A stretch of 64,000 nt of DNA from Planctomycetota bacterium (GTDB lineage: Bacteria > Planctomycetota > Planctomycetia > Pirellulales > Pirellulaceae), in contig JAFLCP010000021.1 of NCBI GenBank assembly GCA_017303505.1, forward strand, positions 1 through 64,000, written 5' to 3'. This document shows, in pieces, positions 29,701 to 38,125 of this stretch (position 1 is its first letter; every line of letters begins with the position of its first letter). A program made the position numbers and the translations under genes. The notes beneath the pieces were generated by a model. It was given only the letters and a program-made list of their open reading frames with translations. It had not been told where the DNA came from and did no database searches.

Positions 29701-29815
29701 CTAGGCTTGCTAGCGCGGAGCCTTTGCCCGTGATCCCGATCTTGTTACATAGAGTAACGAGATCTTTACTGTCTAATTTCAAATCTTTCGCTAGCGCGTA
29801 AATACGTACTGGCAC
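26795..29815 (-). CDS. infB: translation initiation factor IF-2
   Basis: 1006 aa. Residues 1-50 are an IF2-N domain ([20 protein letters not shown]). A long Ala/Pro-rich then Lys/Arg-rich linker runs to about 410, and a second IF2-N-like domain ([20 protein letters not shown]) comes next. The GTPase domain starts near 503 with GHVDHGKTS, then DTPGHEAF and NKID. The C-terminal domains that contact initiator tRNA are intact ([32 protein letters not shown]). The linker, over 300 residues, is longer than in E. coli. Cytoplasmic; delivers fMet-tRNA to the 30S subunit. Sits between nusA and rbfA as in most bacteria. Confidence 0.97.
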   Translation of the reverse strand: MPVRIYALAKDLKLDSKDLVTLCNKIGITGKGSALASLEDDEVARVKKYLAGGAGNAAGASSGPAPAAATPAPASPIAPIPPRQDPAISPIDRANRPIGMIRTPSSSSDTKGSAPVAEAPAAAPVAPAPAPVPEPPVVEPVVAVSPVAESPVVEEPPPAPVAEAPSRTTASEPAAPVETFTREDYARVAPVSGAGKMRMIGSRSSSKSNPDKDKDKDKDKGAEKAAGDDKAKRPQGPRAPVINLARIPKSAQAPPQQRPRNEPAPQKPEIRLTRDSLAGHKTGSKAHLEELQTQAAASAAPAKPQRQKPADQGAAAPAFVPPGGLTEFKNAAEKARGSKHKRPGTEDEEAEVRKKAAAGVSQARAERAKKKIRGPEDVEEEARGDVDDRRSSKRKTLVRRGNNTAAPRKDKSSLELPCSIRNFSEATGVTAAKVLKSLMGMGKMLNINAALDEETAFMLAADLGVEVEFKKPESLENEMIQQIEGREDSEDDLVSRPPIVTFLGHVDHGKTSLLDYMIGTKIVSGEAGGITQQIRAYQVNKDGKLISFVDTPGHEAFTEMRARGANVTDIAVLVIAADDGIMPQTEEAISHAKAAGVPIVVALNKIDLPGANADRVKTQMTQFGLTPSEWGGDVEVVPTSAITGQGMDMLLDTLLTVAELHDYRANPKREAMGVVLESGQASDRGVIAKVIVQNGTLKVGDIVVCGSSHGRVKAIYDSLRPNKMVKDAGPSTPVNITGLDTPPNAGDRFYVIDDIAKAREIASSRADTSRTQSLSGTTTKVSFADFQELLQSGKLGKKEDKVQLNLIIRADARGSLEAIEKEISKLEQHPEVDIRILQKSVGGITVADVTLAHASQGVIVGFNVIPDEQARGLAEERQVEIRRYDIIYKLAEDIKAIIEGRLRPEEKVIELGRALVKQVFSISRVGAIAGCYVAQGAIERGCRIRVNRDGRTIGDYALDSLKRHKDDAKEVPRGMECGIKLAGFNDIKPDDVLEAYKIEEVARTLD

Positions 29816-30079
29816 TTGGTCTCTATCCTCGAAGGTTCGTTCTGGCCTATCAGCTTCTCATGAGTTATCTCCTACGACAGGTTCGTTTTCACCCGTCGTG
29901 GTCCAACAAGATAATCCGCGACCGGATTATCCCTTCCGACAATTTTCAATGCTTGGCTATATCACCTACAAACTATTCTTCCGACAAATTTGACCGCGGT
30001 CTAGCTACCGCCGCGAATCTTCACACATGAGAAACCTAAAAAACGAACCGGAGCTTCCAACAGCATCCATTCTACGCAC
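29816..30079. other. long nusA-infB intergenic region
   Basis: About 265 bases without a gene between the hairpin after nusA and the infB start. In many bacteria this junction is short. It probably holds an infB promoter or leader. No clear motif was found. Confidence 0.4.
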
Positions 30080-30110
30080 AAAAGATGATTCCGACACGAA
30101 ATCATCTTTT
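30080..30110 (-). terminator. A/T-rich hairpin between nusA and infB
   Basis: Perfect 11-bp stem AAAAGATGATT (30080-30090) / AATCATCTTTT (30100-30110) with a nine-base loop, ten bases after the nusA stop on the minus strand. The stem is A/T-rich and its own 3' side supplies TTTT, so it could be a weak intrinsic terminator, attenuator or RNA-processing site. Confidence 0.6.
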
Positions 30111-30120
30111 TATGTTTTCA

Positions 30121-31407
30121 TTATTCGCCGTCTTCTACTCCAGCCTCACTGGACTTCCGATCGGCCCCGCCACCTTTCTTTTCACCCTTGTTGAAAGGAG
30201 GAGGCACCTCACCACGCTCGATGGCCTCGCGACGCAAACGCTTCTGCTCATTTGCGGCTTCTTCCGCTTCGAGCGCTCGCTCTTCCGCCTGAGTCACCAA
30301 CGCGTCTACTTGCTCCGCAGTTAACTCGCCCATTTCCATCAACATGTCGGGCTCAATCACCGACAAGTCGTCATAGGAAAGATAACCTTGCTCTACCAAT
30401 CGCGAAGCCAATTCTTCAGTCATGCCTTCCAGTTCCATGTAACTGGATACCGCGCGTTGGATTTGCTCTTCCAACTCATCGGCTGTCATGATTTCGATGT
30501 CCCAACCGCACAACTTGCTGGCCAGACGAACGTTCTGTCCGTGGCGACCGATGGCTTGTGACAATTGCTCTTCACGCACCAATACAATCGCGCGACCAAT
30601 CATATCGCACAACAATACTTGCTCCGCTTCAGCCGGCTGCAAAGCATTGGGGATCAACACCAATGGATCGTCGCTCCAACGCACAATATCAATGCGTTCG
30701 CCAGCCAATTCACTGGTGATATTCTTAATTCGATTTCCTCGCATACCGACGCAAGCACCGACGCAATCGACTCGCTGGTCGGAACTGCTGACCGCTACCT
30801 TGCTGCGATAACCAGGCTCGCGACTGATCGCATTCACCTTGATCACGCTATCTGCGATTTCAGGAATTTCTTGCTCAAACAAACGCTGAACCAACTGTGG
30901 TCGCGTTCGGCTCAAGATAACTTTAACTCGGTTGCCGGCTGCTTTAACTTCAAAAATCACAGCTCGAATTCGATCGCCGTTGTGATAGCTCTCACCGGGT
31001 ATCTGTTCGCTGCGAGGCAATATGGCTTCCATATTACCGAGCTGAACCGTGGTGATCCCGCGATCCGATCGCTGCACAACCCCAGTCACCATCTGCCCAA
31101 CTTGACCAGCAAACTCGTCCATCAACGAATCGCGTTCTGCTTCGCGAATCTTTTGGATAATCACTTGCTTTGCGGTCTGTGCGCCGATTCGGCCGATTTC
31201 GTCTTGATTCAATTCTTGCGCATCGCAAATAGCCGAAATCACACCCGAATCGCGAGCAATTCGCACGGTGATATCAGCGTTTTCTCCATAATGACGCTTG
31301 GCAGCAGTCACTAATGCAGCTTCGATCGCTTGGAATACAATTTCGGAATCGATGTTTTTTTCGCGATGAAGCGAATCAACAATCCGTAACAGTTCGTTAG
31401 GATTCAT
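30121..31407 (-). CDS. nusA: transcription termination/antitermination factor NusA
   Basis: 428 aa from ATG 31407 (MNPNELLRIVDSLHREKNID). The NusA N-terminal RNA-polymerase-binding domain (~1-120) is followed by an S1 domain (MVTGVVQRSDRGITTVQLGNMEAILP) and KH1/KH2 (RVDCVGACVGMRGNRIKNI; LSQAIGRHGQNVRLASKL). One C-terminal HhH-like acidic repeat (ELEGMTEELASRLVEQGYLSYDDLS) comes next, and the protein ends in a charged, Gly/Lys-rich tail. It controls pausing, termination and antitermination. Upstream one normally finds rimP; here a ketosynthase-like gene occupies that place. Confidence 0.96.
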   Translation of the reverse strand: MNPNELLRIVDSLHREKNIDSEIVFQAIEAALVTAAKRHYGENADITVRIARDSGVISAICDAQELNQDEIGRIGAQTAKQVIIQKIREAERDSLMDEFAGQVGQMVTGVVQRSDRGITTVQLGNMEAILPRSEQIPGESYHNGDRIRAVIFEVKAAGNRVKVILSRTRPQLVQRLFEQEIPEIADSVIKVNAISREPGYRSKVAVSSSDQRVDCVGACVGMRGNRIKNITSELAGERIDIVRWSDDPLVLIPNALQPAEAEQVLLCDMIGRAIVLVREEQLSQAIGRHGQNVRLASKLCGWDIEIMTADELEEQIQRAVSSYMELEGMTEELASRLVEQGYLSYDDLSVIEPDMLMEMGELTAEQVDALVTQAEERALEAEEAANEQKRLRREAIERGEVPPPFNKGEKKGGGADRKSSEAGVEDGE

Positions 31408-31539
31408 GCGTCCTGAATTGGGTTGCTTTGGGCCTATCAACGGAAGCCATCGCTGGAATCAAGCGGATGAGAGAAGCTTTCCTCAGCAACCTCAGGGGCC
31501 CGCAAGCACAAAGAATCTACTTCTGAAACTCGATGTACT

Positions 31540-31600
31540 CTTCCAACCATGACCGAACACCGAGGAACCGATACCTTCCTCGTTTTTTTGAGGTTGGAAG
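31540..31600. terminator. nested inverted repeat with top-strand T-tract upstream of nusA
   Basis: Inner stem CGAGGAA (31561-31567) / TTCCTCG (31576-31582) is followed on the top strand by seven Ts. Outer arms CTTCCAACC (31540-31548) / GGTTGGAAG (31592-31600) enclose it. The T-tract orientation suits a top-strand transcript, although every annotated gene nearby is on the minus strand. For minus-strand transcripts the same sequence would be a structured leader of nusA. The rest of 31408-31725 shows nothing else. Confidence 0.55.
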
Positions 31601-31725
31601 ATCAAGTCGCACACCTGCCATCGAGAAAACGGTAGTAGGATCGGACCGAACCAAAAACGGTTCTTCGGGAATCGAGAAAAGTTATCTCGAAATTGCACTA
31701 CTGTCAACATCCCGTTTATCGGCAT

Positions 31726-33087
31726 TTACGGTGCAAAACGCTTTACAATAACTGCACTAACTTGCCCTTGAGGCGAATAACTGAGGTGAATAAAGCCATC
31801 CTGTGAGGGGTCCTCCTTCTTTGCCATGCGAATTCCAGGCAAATCCGCATCCCTGAAATTGAGAACCTCGAATAAGTGGCCTCGATCGAGCGACACCAAG
31901 CTAGCGATAAACTCTACCGCCGCACTGCCAGCCCCCAACGACCCCATATAACTCTTCGCAGCCACAACAGGCACCGCCCCCCAATTGTGGCGTGACGATA
32001 ACTCCAGAATCGCTTCCTGCTCCGCTCGGTCGCCAGCCTTTGTTCCCGCTCCATGTGCATGAATATGGAACGACTTAGGCAGCAGCGACCCTGCTTGCTG
32101 CACAGCAGCCTCCACAGCGTTAATGATCCCTTGACGCAAACGTTCAACTCGATTGGACTCGGAAATGGGGCCCGACATCGAACTCCCCGTGCCAACCACT
32201 TCGCCCCAAATCTTTACGCCACGCTCCTGAGCTAGATCAAGCCGCTCCAAAACGACCGCTCCGGCTCCTTCCCCTAACACCGATCCATCTCGACTTCGAT
32301 CGAACGGGCGAGCCATCTCGGCAGGATTATCACGCTGTGTCGCTAATTCTTCCTGAAGTGCGGTATGAACGGAACGCTGAGGATGGATTCGGCTGCCAGT
32401 TGCCCCCACGACCATGCAATCTGACCAACCGCGACGTATCACCGACATCGATTCGCCTAACACGAGGTTGTTGCCCGCCTCGCGAACGGTCAACGAATTA
32501 TTGGGGCCTCGAAAATCATTGAAAATAGCTACGTGGCTGGCGGGCATATTGGGAAGATATTTGAGCAGCCACAGCGGATTCACCTTAGGTAATCCATCAT
32601 TGGGCCAACGCTTCAGGTCGACGGGGCCCGTCACTGGACCATCGGGATAACAACCCCTCACGCCGTCGATAAACTCTTCGGGACGAGTCAAAATCAAATC
32701 GGAGGCAAACGAAACACCATAACGATCGGGATCGCGAGTTAGGCCGGCAATACCCGAATGAAAAATCGCTCGTTGGGCAGCAGCAACACCCATTTCGATT
32801 TCTCGAGCCATCACTTTTTGATTCTTGCGGATGTTGCGTTTAAGCACGCCATCCACGGGACCATATTCCTCTGCTGCTCCAGTGAATTCCAAGCACTGGC
32901 CACCACATGAAACGGGTAGGGCATCTAGTGGCAAGCCAACAAAAGGCCGAATGGCCGACTCACCCTGAACCAGGCGTTGCCAAAACAGATCGATGTCCAA
33001 TCCCAATGGGGACACCAAACCAAACCCAGTAATGACAACACGACTCTTCTGGTCCACGATTTTTCTACCCCAATTCCAAAATGCCAC
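31726..33087 (-). CDS. beta-ketoacyl-ACP synthase homologue lacking the catalytic Cys and one His
   Basis: 453 aa. The FabF/KAS-II fold is plain: VVITGFGLVSPLG at 17-29, DRSRDGSVLGEGAGAVVLE (~264-281), AHGAGTKAGDRAE at 344-356 and KSYMGSLGAGSAA at 378-390. At the nucleophile elbow, where active enzymes have A-C-x-S-G, this protein reads GPNNSLTVREAGNN (194-207) without any cysteine. The second catalytic His of the K-S-x-x-G-H motif is Ser383; the first His (345) and Lys378 remain. It is thus probably not a condensing enzyme. It may resemble the chain-length-factor partners of type II systems, or serve as decarboxylase or structural subunit. No ACP or active KS gene is nearby. Regulation and partner unknown. 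Confidence 0.85.
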   Translation of the reverse strand: MAFWNWGRKIVDQKSRVVITGFGLVSPLGLDIDLFWQRLVQGESAIRPFVGLPLDALPVSCGGQCLEFTGAAEEYGPVDGVLKRNIRKNQKVMAREIEMGVAAAQRAIFHSGIAGLTRDPDRYGVSFASDLILTRPEEFIDGVRGCYPDGPVTGPVDLKRWPNDGLPKVNPLWLLKYLPNMPASHVAIFNDFRGPNNSLTVREAGNNLVLGESMSVIRRGWSDCMVVGATGSRIHPQRSVHTALQEELATQRDNPAEMARPFDRSRDGSVLGEGAGAVVLERLDLAQERGVKIWGEVVGTGSSMSGPISESNRVERLRQGIINAVEAAVQQAGSLLPKSFHIHAHGAGTKAGDRAEQEAILELSSRHNWGAVPVVAAKSYMGSLGAGSAAVEFIASLVSLDRGHLFEVLNFRDADLPGIRMAKKEDPSQDGFIHLSYSPQGQVSAVIVKRFAP

Positions 33088-33180
33088 CGCGCCAAGTTGT
33101 TGTATACAGAGCTCTCATGAGCAGAGACCTTCTATTTACCCCAAATTCGCACTGGCGATAGGCCCCAAAGCGGGAAGCCT

Positions 33181-34566
33181 CTAGTATCGACCACGACTGA
33201 CCGATGGAGCAAGGGGTTGTTGATTGGCACTTCGGGCTCCTGGCAGTTGTGGGCCAGTCACGCCGGCTCCGGCAGCAGCTGGTGTTCCAAATCCAGTGCC
33301 GTAAGGTGCTGACCGCAAAGGACTTACACCCTGAGGCATTCCTATCCCTCCCACCGCCGGATTACTGTTAAGAGCCCCTGTGGCCGCGTTGGCTGGGGCC
33401 CCGACCGTCCCAGCCGACTGAACGGGCAATGTCCCCAAATGGCTCGAAGCATCCCCTTTGTGCTGAATCACCAACAACGCATCAGCTCTCTGCCCTGTGC
33501 TACTGGGGAAGAGCCCCATCAAGCCACCGCTTTGTCCAGCCACGGTATTGTTTCCACTCGCTTCTGGGGCAGATACCACACCACAACTGAGCACCAGCAC
33601 TTGATCGGCGGGCCAGCGAAAACGTTCATGCAATCGCCAACTCGACATCTGCGGCACTTGAATCTGAGCGCTTTGAGATTGGCCGTTGGGCAACGGCAGC
33701 ACCAAATTCACATTATTGATTTTCTCAACTTGATCAATCTCACAGCGAATCACGACATCAACCACCGAACGATCTTCGCTCAACAGCGGGCTGATTTGCA
33801 ATCGATAACCTTCGCGCAACTCAGCCGTCTGCGGTAGATAGGGAGGCCAACCACCTTCGACCCGCTGATAATCTCTCAAATAATTGCGACCGCGAACCTG
33901 CTCCATGAACTCGCTCTGCCCGTTATACATCACCAAGTCTACGGCCTGAATTTCTCGGTAATCGGTGCGTTGCTTTAAGGCGGCCCCAAACAAAGCCAAT
34001 TGCTCTTTGGTCAGCAACCACGCACTTATCCCAGGCGATTGAGTCTGTACACTGCGCATCACTGGCATCGTATTAGCTCGCCAGTTTGGATTGGCCAGCA
34101 GCACCAATCTCGCTTCATAAACCTGCTTTTCCTTGGTTCCGTTGACCAATTTATCCACCACACCCTGCACAACCTTTTGCATTTCGGGTGTGTGATAAAC
34201 TCTCAACGTATCACGATCTGCATTCATAAATCCGAAGGGCTCAGTGAACCAAACATCGGTTCCCGTTTCGCGCAACACCCAATCAACAACACCTTGGTGT
34301 GGCTTATCTCGATCGCGCATCATGGTTGTATAGGTTCGCAAATCATATTCGCGCCATACTTGCCCTGAACTACTTGGAAGCCCCGTTGGGTTGCTGCGCG
34401 CACTCCCTCCGTTAGCGGGCACAGTGGCCGTTCCAAAGTCCTGCGCCCATGAGCTCATATTTAAGCCCACAACGAGAACCAGGGGAAACAACCAACACCC
34501 TAGCCAACGCACGAACATCGAATGGATTGAAATAGATAGCCGCTGATTGCGAGTTGCGATTTTCAT
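33181..34566 (-). CDS. exported secretin-like hypothetical protein
   Basis: 461 aa from ATG 34566, which has AGGGA upstream. The signal peptide runs to about residue 40 (FPLVLVVGLNMSSWAQ). Residues ~60-160 look like a secretin/TonB short N-terminal-type domain (REYDLRTYTTMMRD, TLRVYHTPEMQKVVQGVVDKLV). Residues ~160-340 are beta-rich with no cylinder domain that I can identify. The last ~100 residues are Gly/Ala/Pro-rich and end in VSRGRY. Planctomycetes have many such short secretin-related proteins of unknown role. The divergent neighbour is a vWA membrane protein, a weak hint to envelope function. Moderate confidence in the secretin relation. Confidence 0.6.
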   Translation of the reverse strand: MKIATRNQRLSISIHSMFVRWLGCWLFPLVLVVGLNMSSWAQDFGTATVPANGGSARSNPTGLPSSSGQVWREYDLRTYTTMMRDRDKPHQGVVDWVLRETGTDVWFTEPFGFMNADRDTLRVYHTPEMQKVVQGVVDKLVNGTKEKQVYEARLVLLANPNWRANTMPVMRSVQTQSPGISAWLLTKEQLALFGAALKQRTDYREIQAVDLVMYNGQSEFMEQVRGRNYLRDYQRVEGGWPPYLPQTAELREGYRLQISPLLSEDRSVVDVVIRCEIDQVEKINNVNLVLPLPNGQSQSAQIQVPQMSSWRLHERFRWPADQVLVLSCGVVSAPEASGNNTVAGQSGGLMGLFPSSTGQRADALLVIQHKGDASSHLGTLPVQSAGTVGAPANAATGALNSNPAVGGIGMPQGVSPLRSAPYGTGFGTPAAAGAGVTGPQLPGARSANQQPLAPSVSRGRY

Positions 34567-34767
34567 GACATCCCTGCCAACGTCCCAGTTCGGACGATGA
34601 GCCAACATCCCTCAAGTACAGTTCTTGGAGGTACTTATAGACGCCAACCGCTTTCCAAACCAAGACCAAAACCTACCCCCCATTGCTAGGATTGACGAAC
34701 CGCCACCCAGTGATGAAAATCCGTGCACCATCCAGACCTACGGTTACAACGGAGTGAAATCACAACT

Positions 34768-36564
34768 ATGGATCGCACCTCCTCTTCATTGCACCCCGCC
34801 TTGGATGGCCGTGAAATTTCTTTGCCAATCTCGATTTCCCCCGATATTGAACGCAGTATCGAAAGTGACATCGAACGCGACATCCTCTCCGAAGCTGAAC
34901 ATGGACTTAATTGGCTCCAACGTCGCGCCGAGTTAATTCGGCTTGAGATCCAAGCCATCGAACTTGAGCTAGCGATACAACACGCTCACGCCGGCGAATC
35001 AGCTCCATTGATTGCTTGGCTTCAAAAAAACGGCACACCCTGGCAAGAACCACTCACCAACCAGCCTCGTCCAACCCCAGCAGCATCCAGCCCAATCAGC
35101 CATGAAAATCGGGAGATTGCCAAACCCACTAGGTCTCCTCCAGCAACGCCTGACAATCCCATCGCATCCACGCCAAAATCGAACTCAACTTCGAGCGTTT
35201 CACCGACAGCAAGCCCCAAGCCTCGGTCTCAGAAAAGGCCATATCTAACACCTTCGTCACACCCATCTCCCGCTTCCTCTGATTCGCTGCCCAAACAGAC
35301 TGACATAGTCCCAACCGTAACAGCCAATGCCGTCCCCAAGCCCACACAGAGCCCGGCCAAACTAAGTGACACTCCTGCAGTTGCATCAGCCGCAAAACCG
35401 AAAGCGAACGTTGCCACACAAAACGCACCTACTAACAAGAAAAAAACTTCGCTACCCCATCCCCAAGCCGCACTCAAGTCCAATGTGGCTCGCATCCCAC
35501 AACCCACCGCTCAAACCAAACCCAACACATCCACTAGCACTTGGTCAAAGCTCAAGAAAACTCCACCCTGGATGATCAGTACGGCAGCCCATCTCGCACT
35601 CTTGGTTGTGCTGATGCTTTTTACAATTCCGCTTCCAGAGCCCAAAGAGAAACTGGGACTTACCGGGACGTTTGCCCCGTTGAACGCCGCCCCATTGAAG
35701 CTTGAGAATACGACCAACACAGCCGAACAAGAGTTGATGTCAGCCGATCTCACTGAACCGACGAACGAATCCGCTGCACTGGAAAACGCATTGGAAAAGT
35801 CGCTGCCCACAGCTGCCGACATTGCAGGAAACATACCGTCAACAGCTGGACTTGCCGAATCGCTGTCATCACTTCCCGCAACCAGCACTGGCGAAGCGGG
35901 CGAGGTCCTCGATGGCCAATTTATGGACACATTGCTGAACGCCCAGTCTTTAGCCTCCGCTAACTTTTTTGGCCTCGAAGCAACCGGCAATATTTTTTGT
36001 TTTGTGGTCGACTGCTCAGGGAGCATGCGTGGCGAACCGTTTGCAGCCACCAAACAAGAACTTCTAAAAACGATTAGCCAACTGAAACCCAACCAGCGAT
36101 TTTGCGTCTTCTTTTTTAGCCAAAAACTCTTTCCGATGATGCTAGAAGATCCGCTGGCGCCGGTTGCTACTCCAGCCGAAGAGGAGTTTAGGCCTGCCAC
36201 CGTGTACGCCACACCCGAAAATCTAATCCGCTTGCAACGCTGGATGGATACCGTCCCCATCGGAACCGGGGGTCCACCCAATCAAGCTTTGAAAATGGCC
36301 ATTCAACTCGAGCCTGATAGCATTTTTCTTCTAACCGATGGCGTAACCCGCTCCGATGTCGCGGGCAATTTGATTAAGACGAATCGCCAAGAAGATGAAC
36401 TAGATGGGCCTCAAATACGTTGCCCTATCCATACAATTGGGTTCTACTCTAGGGAAGGCGAAGCTTTGTTACAGCGGATCGCCACCGAAAACGGCGGGCA
36501 ATATCGGCATGTCCCCAACCCACAACCATCCAAAAAATCCAAAAAGATGGAGGGAGGATCCTGA
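34768..36564 (+). CDS. membrane-anchored von Willebrand factor A (vWA) domain protein
   Basis: 598 aa from ATG 34768, with GGAGTGA about ten bases before; a GTG at 34723 is less likely. An acidic N-terminal helix (IERSIESDIERDILSEAEHGL... LELAIQH, ~20-75) may be a coiled coil. It is followed by ~190 residues rich in Pro, Ser and Lys, and by one transmembrane helix (MISTAAHLALLVVLMLFTI, ~270-290). Near residue 415 a vWA domain begins with MIDAS motif DCSGS and later LLTDGVTRSD. It probably binds a protein ligand through Mg2+ on the outer side of the membrane. The next gene starts before this one ends and has the same architecture. Confidence 0.82.
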   Translation: MDRTSSSLHPALDGREISLPISISPDIERSIESDIERDILSEAEHGLNWLQRRAELIRLEIQAIELELAIQHAHAGESAPLIAWLQKNGTPWQEPLTNQPRPTPAASSPISHENREIAKPTRSPPATPDNPIASTPKSNSTSSVSPTASPKPRSQKRPYLTPSSHPSPASSDSLPKQTDIVPTVTANAVPKPTQSPAKLSDTPAVASAAKPKANVATQNAPTNKKKTSLPHPQAALKSNVARIPQPTAQTKPNTSTSTWSKLKKTPPWMISTAAHLALLVVLMLFTIPLPEPKEKLGLTGTFAPLNAAPLKLENTTNTAEQELMSADLTEPTNESAALENALEKSLPTAADIAGNIPSTAGLAESLSSLPATSTGEAGEVLDGQFMDTLLNAQSLASANFFGLEATGNIFCFVVDCSGSMRGEPFAATKQELLKTISQLKPNQRFCVFFFSQKLFPMMLEDPLAPVATPAEEEFRPATVYATPENLIRLQRWMDTVPIGTGGPPNQALKMAIQLEPDSIFLLTDGVTRSDVAGNLIKTNRQEDELDGPQIRCPIHTIGFYSREGEALLQRIATENGGQYRHVPNPQPSKKSKKMEGGS

Positions 36565-37606
36565 CACGTCAGGCATCACTCCAGATCTGTCGTTGATGGA
36601 AGACTCTTCCATTGCCGCGCCAACAGCAACCACCACAGCCCCAACCCAACTCCGTCGCCGCCTAAATCCAGGTCTAGTCAGCTTTCTCACTAGCTTCATC
36701 GCACATACGGCGTTTCTCATCCTGCTGGCGTTGATCGTCATTCAAGGTTGGCAAGGACAACGAAACAGCCTTGAAATAAGCGCCTCGATCCAAAGCGGAG
36801 CAGACTCATTAGATGGTTCACAATTAGCCTCAGTCGTTATATTGCCGCCGCAAATGGATGAGCAAGCAGCTCAGGCTAACTCGGCATTAACGGGTACCGA
36901 ACCGAGCAACCAAGAAAAGCAGGAAATTGCTGAGAATATTGGCGTGATTCGCCGCTTTCAACCCGAACAAGAAGGAATCGCTGACGCCGCTTTTCGCCTG
37001 CAAAAATCGGTGGCCGAACTCGCTCTAGTTTCGGACGTTAAGGCCGGCGGCGAAGCTGACGCCGAAAGCGGCAAACCAGGTGAAGCAATCTTTTTTGGCG
37101 CCCGTGCTTACGGCACAAAATTTGTTTTTGTCATCGATGCTTCTACCAGCATGGAAGGCTATCGTTGGAATCGAGCTACCGGTGAACTGCTCAAGAGCAT
37201 TGGACGGCTCGAAAATGGAACCGAGTTTTTTATTATCGCCTTTCATTTCCAACCTGTGCCCATCAATCTCTCTAACGCCACGAGTAAGACCTTTTTGGTT
37301 AAGGGTAATGGGACAGTAGTGGAATGCAGAAAATGGCTGCGGTCGCTAACGCTCGCTCCTCAAACGATGCCCGCGAGCTCCCTACAGTTGGCGTTGGACT
37401 TCGAGCCCGACGCGATCTTTCTTCTTTCGGATGGGGAACTGCGGGACAACAGCTTGGCGCTCCTTCGAACCATAAATCGGGACGAAGACAAACCGATCGT
37501 CCCCATCAACACAATCCATTTGTTCAGTAGCGATGGTAAGGAGACGCTGGAGAAGTTGGCAGAGGAAAATGGAGGAAGCTTTACGGCAGTTGGGGGGAGA
37601 GACTAA
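36509..37606 (+). CDS. second membrane-anchored vWA protein, overlapping the first
   Basis: 365 aa if translation starts at ATG 36509, inside the end of the previous gene. ATG 36596 is possible too; GGAGGGAGG at 36548-36556 is far from both. One transmembrane helix (SFIAHTAFLILLALIVI) lies near residue 70-90. After a ~100-residue linker comes a vWA domain with MIDAS DASTS (VFVIDASTSMEGYRW) and LLSDGELRD. It is shorter than its neighbour, lacking the long Pro-rich spacer, so the pair looks like a diverged tandem duplication that works as one complex. Role unknown. Confidence 0.78.
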   Translation: MSPTHNHPKNPKRWREDPDTSGITPDLSLMEDSSIAAPTATTTAPTQLRRRLNPGLVSFLTSFIAHTAFLILLALIVIQGWQGQRNSLEISASIQSGADSLDGSQLASVVILPPQMDEQAAQANSALTGTEPSNQEKQEIAENIGVIRRFQPEQEGIADAAFRLQKSVAELALVSDVKAGGEADAESGKPGEAIFFGARAYGTKFVFVIDASTSMEGYRWNRATGELLKSIGRLENGTEFFIIAFHFQPVPINLSNATSKTFLVKGNGTVVECRKWLRSLTLAPQTMPASSLQLALDFEPDAIFLLSDGELRDNSLALLRTINRDEDKPIVPINTIHLFSSDGKETLEKLAEENGGSFTAVGGRD

Positions 37607-37778
37607 TTTTCTGGCTAAAACCCACCCCAAAGTACCTCTTTTGCAGCCGAATTAGCTCTTGAGTAAACGGGGAATGGCCGATACGATTCTTAGTCCTCAA
37701 TTCTAAGGCAACCGTTGCATCTAGGGCAAACCGTGCAATCAATGCCATTAACCGTTAGAAACGATTTTTGAGACTACC

Positions 37779-38018
37779 ATGAAAGACGGCATTCATCCTA
37801 AATATCAGGAAACCCAGGTCTCCTGTGGTTGCGGCAACACTTTTGTCACACGCAGCACTCGTAAAGAGCTGAAAGTCGACATTTGCTCGGCTTGCCATCC
37901 ATTCTATACCGGCAAGCTGAAGTTTGTTGACACCGCCGGCCGTATCGAGAAGTTCCAAACCAAGTTCGCTGCTGGTTCTTACGCTAGCTTGCAATCGAAG
38001 GCTAAGAAGAAGAAGTAG
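37779..38018 (+). CDS. rpmE: 50S ribosomal protein L31
   Basis: 79 aa. MKDGIHPKY, the C-G-C motif at 17-19 and CSAC (36-39) mark the zinc-binding (C+) form of bL31. The rest ([18 protein letters not shown]) is canonical, with a Lys-rich end. L31 bridges the 50S and 30S subunits. Ends with a good terminator, so it is monocistronic or the last gene of its unit. Confidence 0.97.
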   Translation: MKDGIHPKYQETQVSCGCGNTFVTRSTRKELKVDICSACHPFYTGKLKFVDTAGRIEKFQTKFAAGSYASLQSKAKKKK

Positions 38019-38046
38019 CTTCGGTACGAATTCATCCTTACAGTTC

Positions 38047-38093
38047 GCCGTCGCGTTCCACCGTTTATCGGTTGGTACACGACGGCTTTTTTT
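38047..38093 (+). terminator. rho-independent terminator after rpmE
   Basis: Stem GCCGTCG (38047-38053) / CGACGGC (38080-38086), then seven Ts. A small inner hairpin (ACCG/CGGT) sits in the loop. It lies 29 bp after the rpmE stop. Confidence 0.85.
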
Positions 38094-38125
38094 GGTAAAT
38101 AGGCACGTAAAGAGCTGACCTAGAG

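Noticed and set aside
26744-29801. Several long top-strand open frames (26744-27694, 27737-28441, 28796-29203, 29274-29801)
   Set aside because: They lie opposite the well-supported infB gene; the last is a Gly/Ala/Ser/Thr-rich mirror of the Ala/Pro-rich IF-2 linker. No domain, no start signals.
30565-31314. 249-codon top-strand open frame opposite nusA
   Set aside because: Antisense to conserved S1/KH coding sequence; the product has no recognisable fold. An antisense transcript cannot be excluded because of the T-tract at 31583, but it is not supported as a protein.
31726-33087. Ordinary fabF
   Set aside because: Catalytic Cys and one catalytic His are absent, so the enzyme name and symbol would mislead.
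35511-36281. 256-codon bottom-strand Ser/Ala/Val-rich open frame
   Set aside because: Antisense to the vWA protein gene, whose MIDAS motif and membrane helix establish the coding strand.
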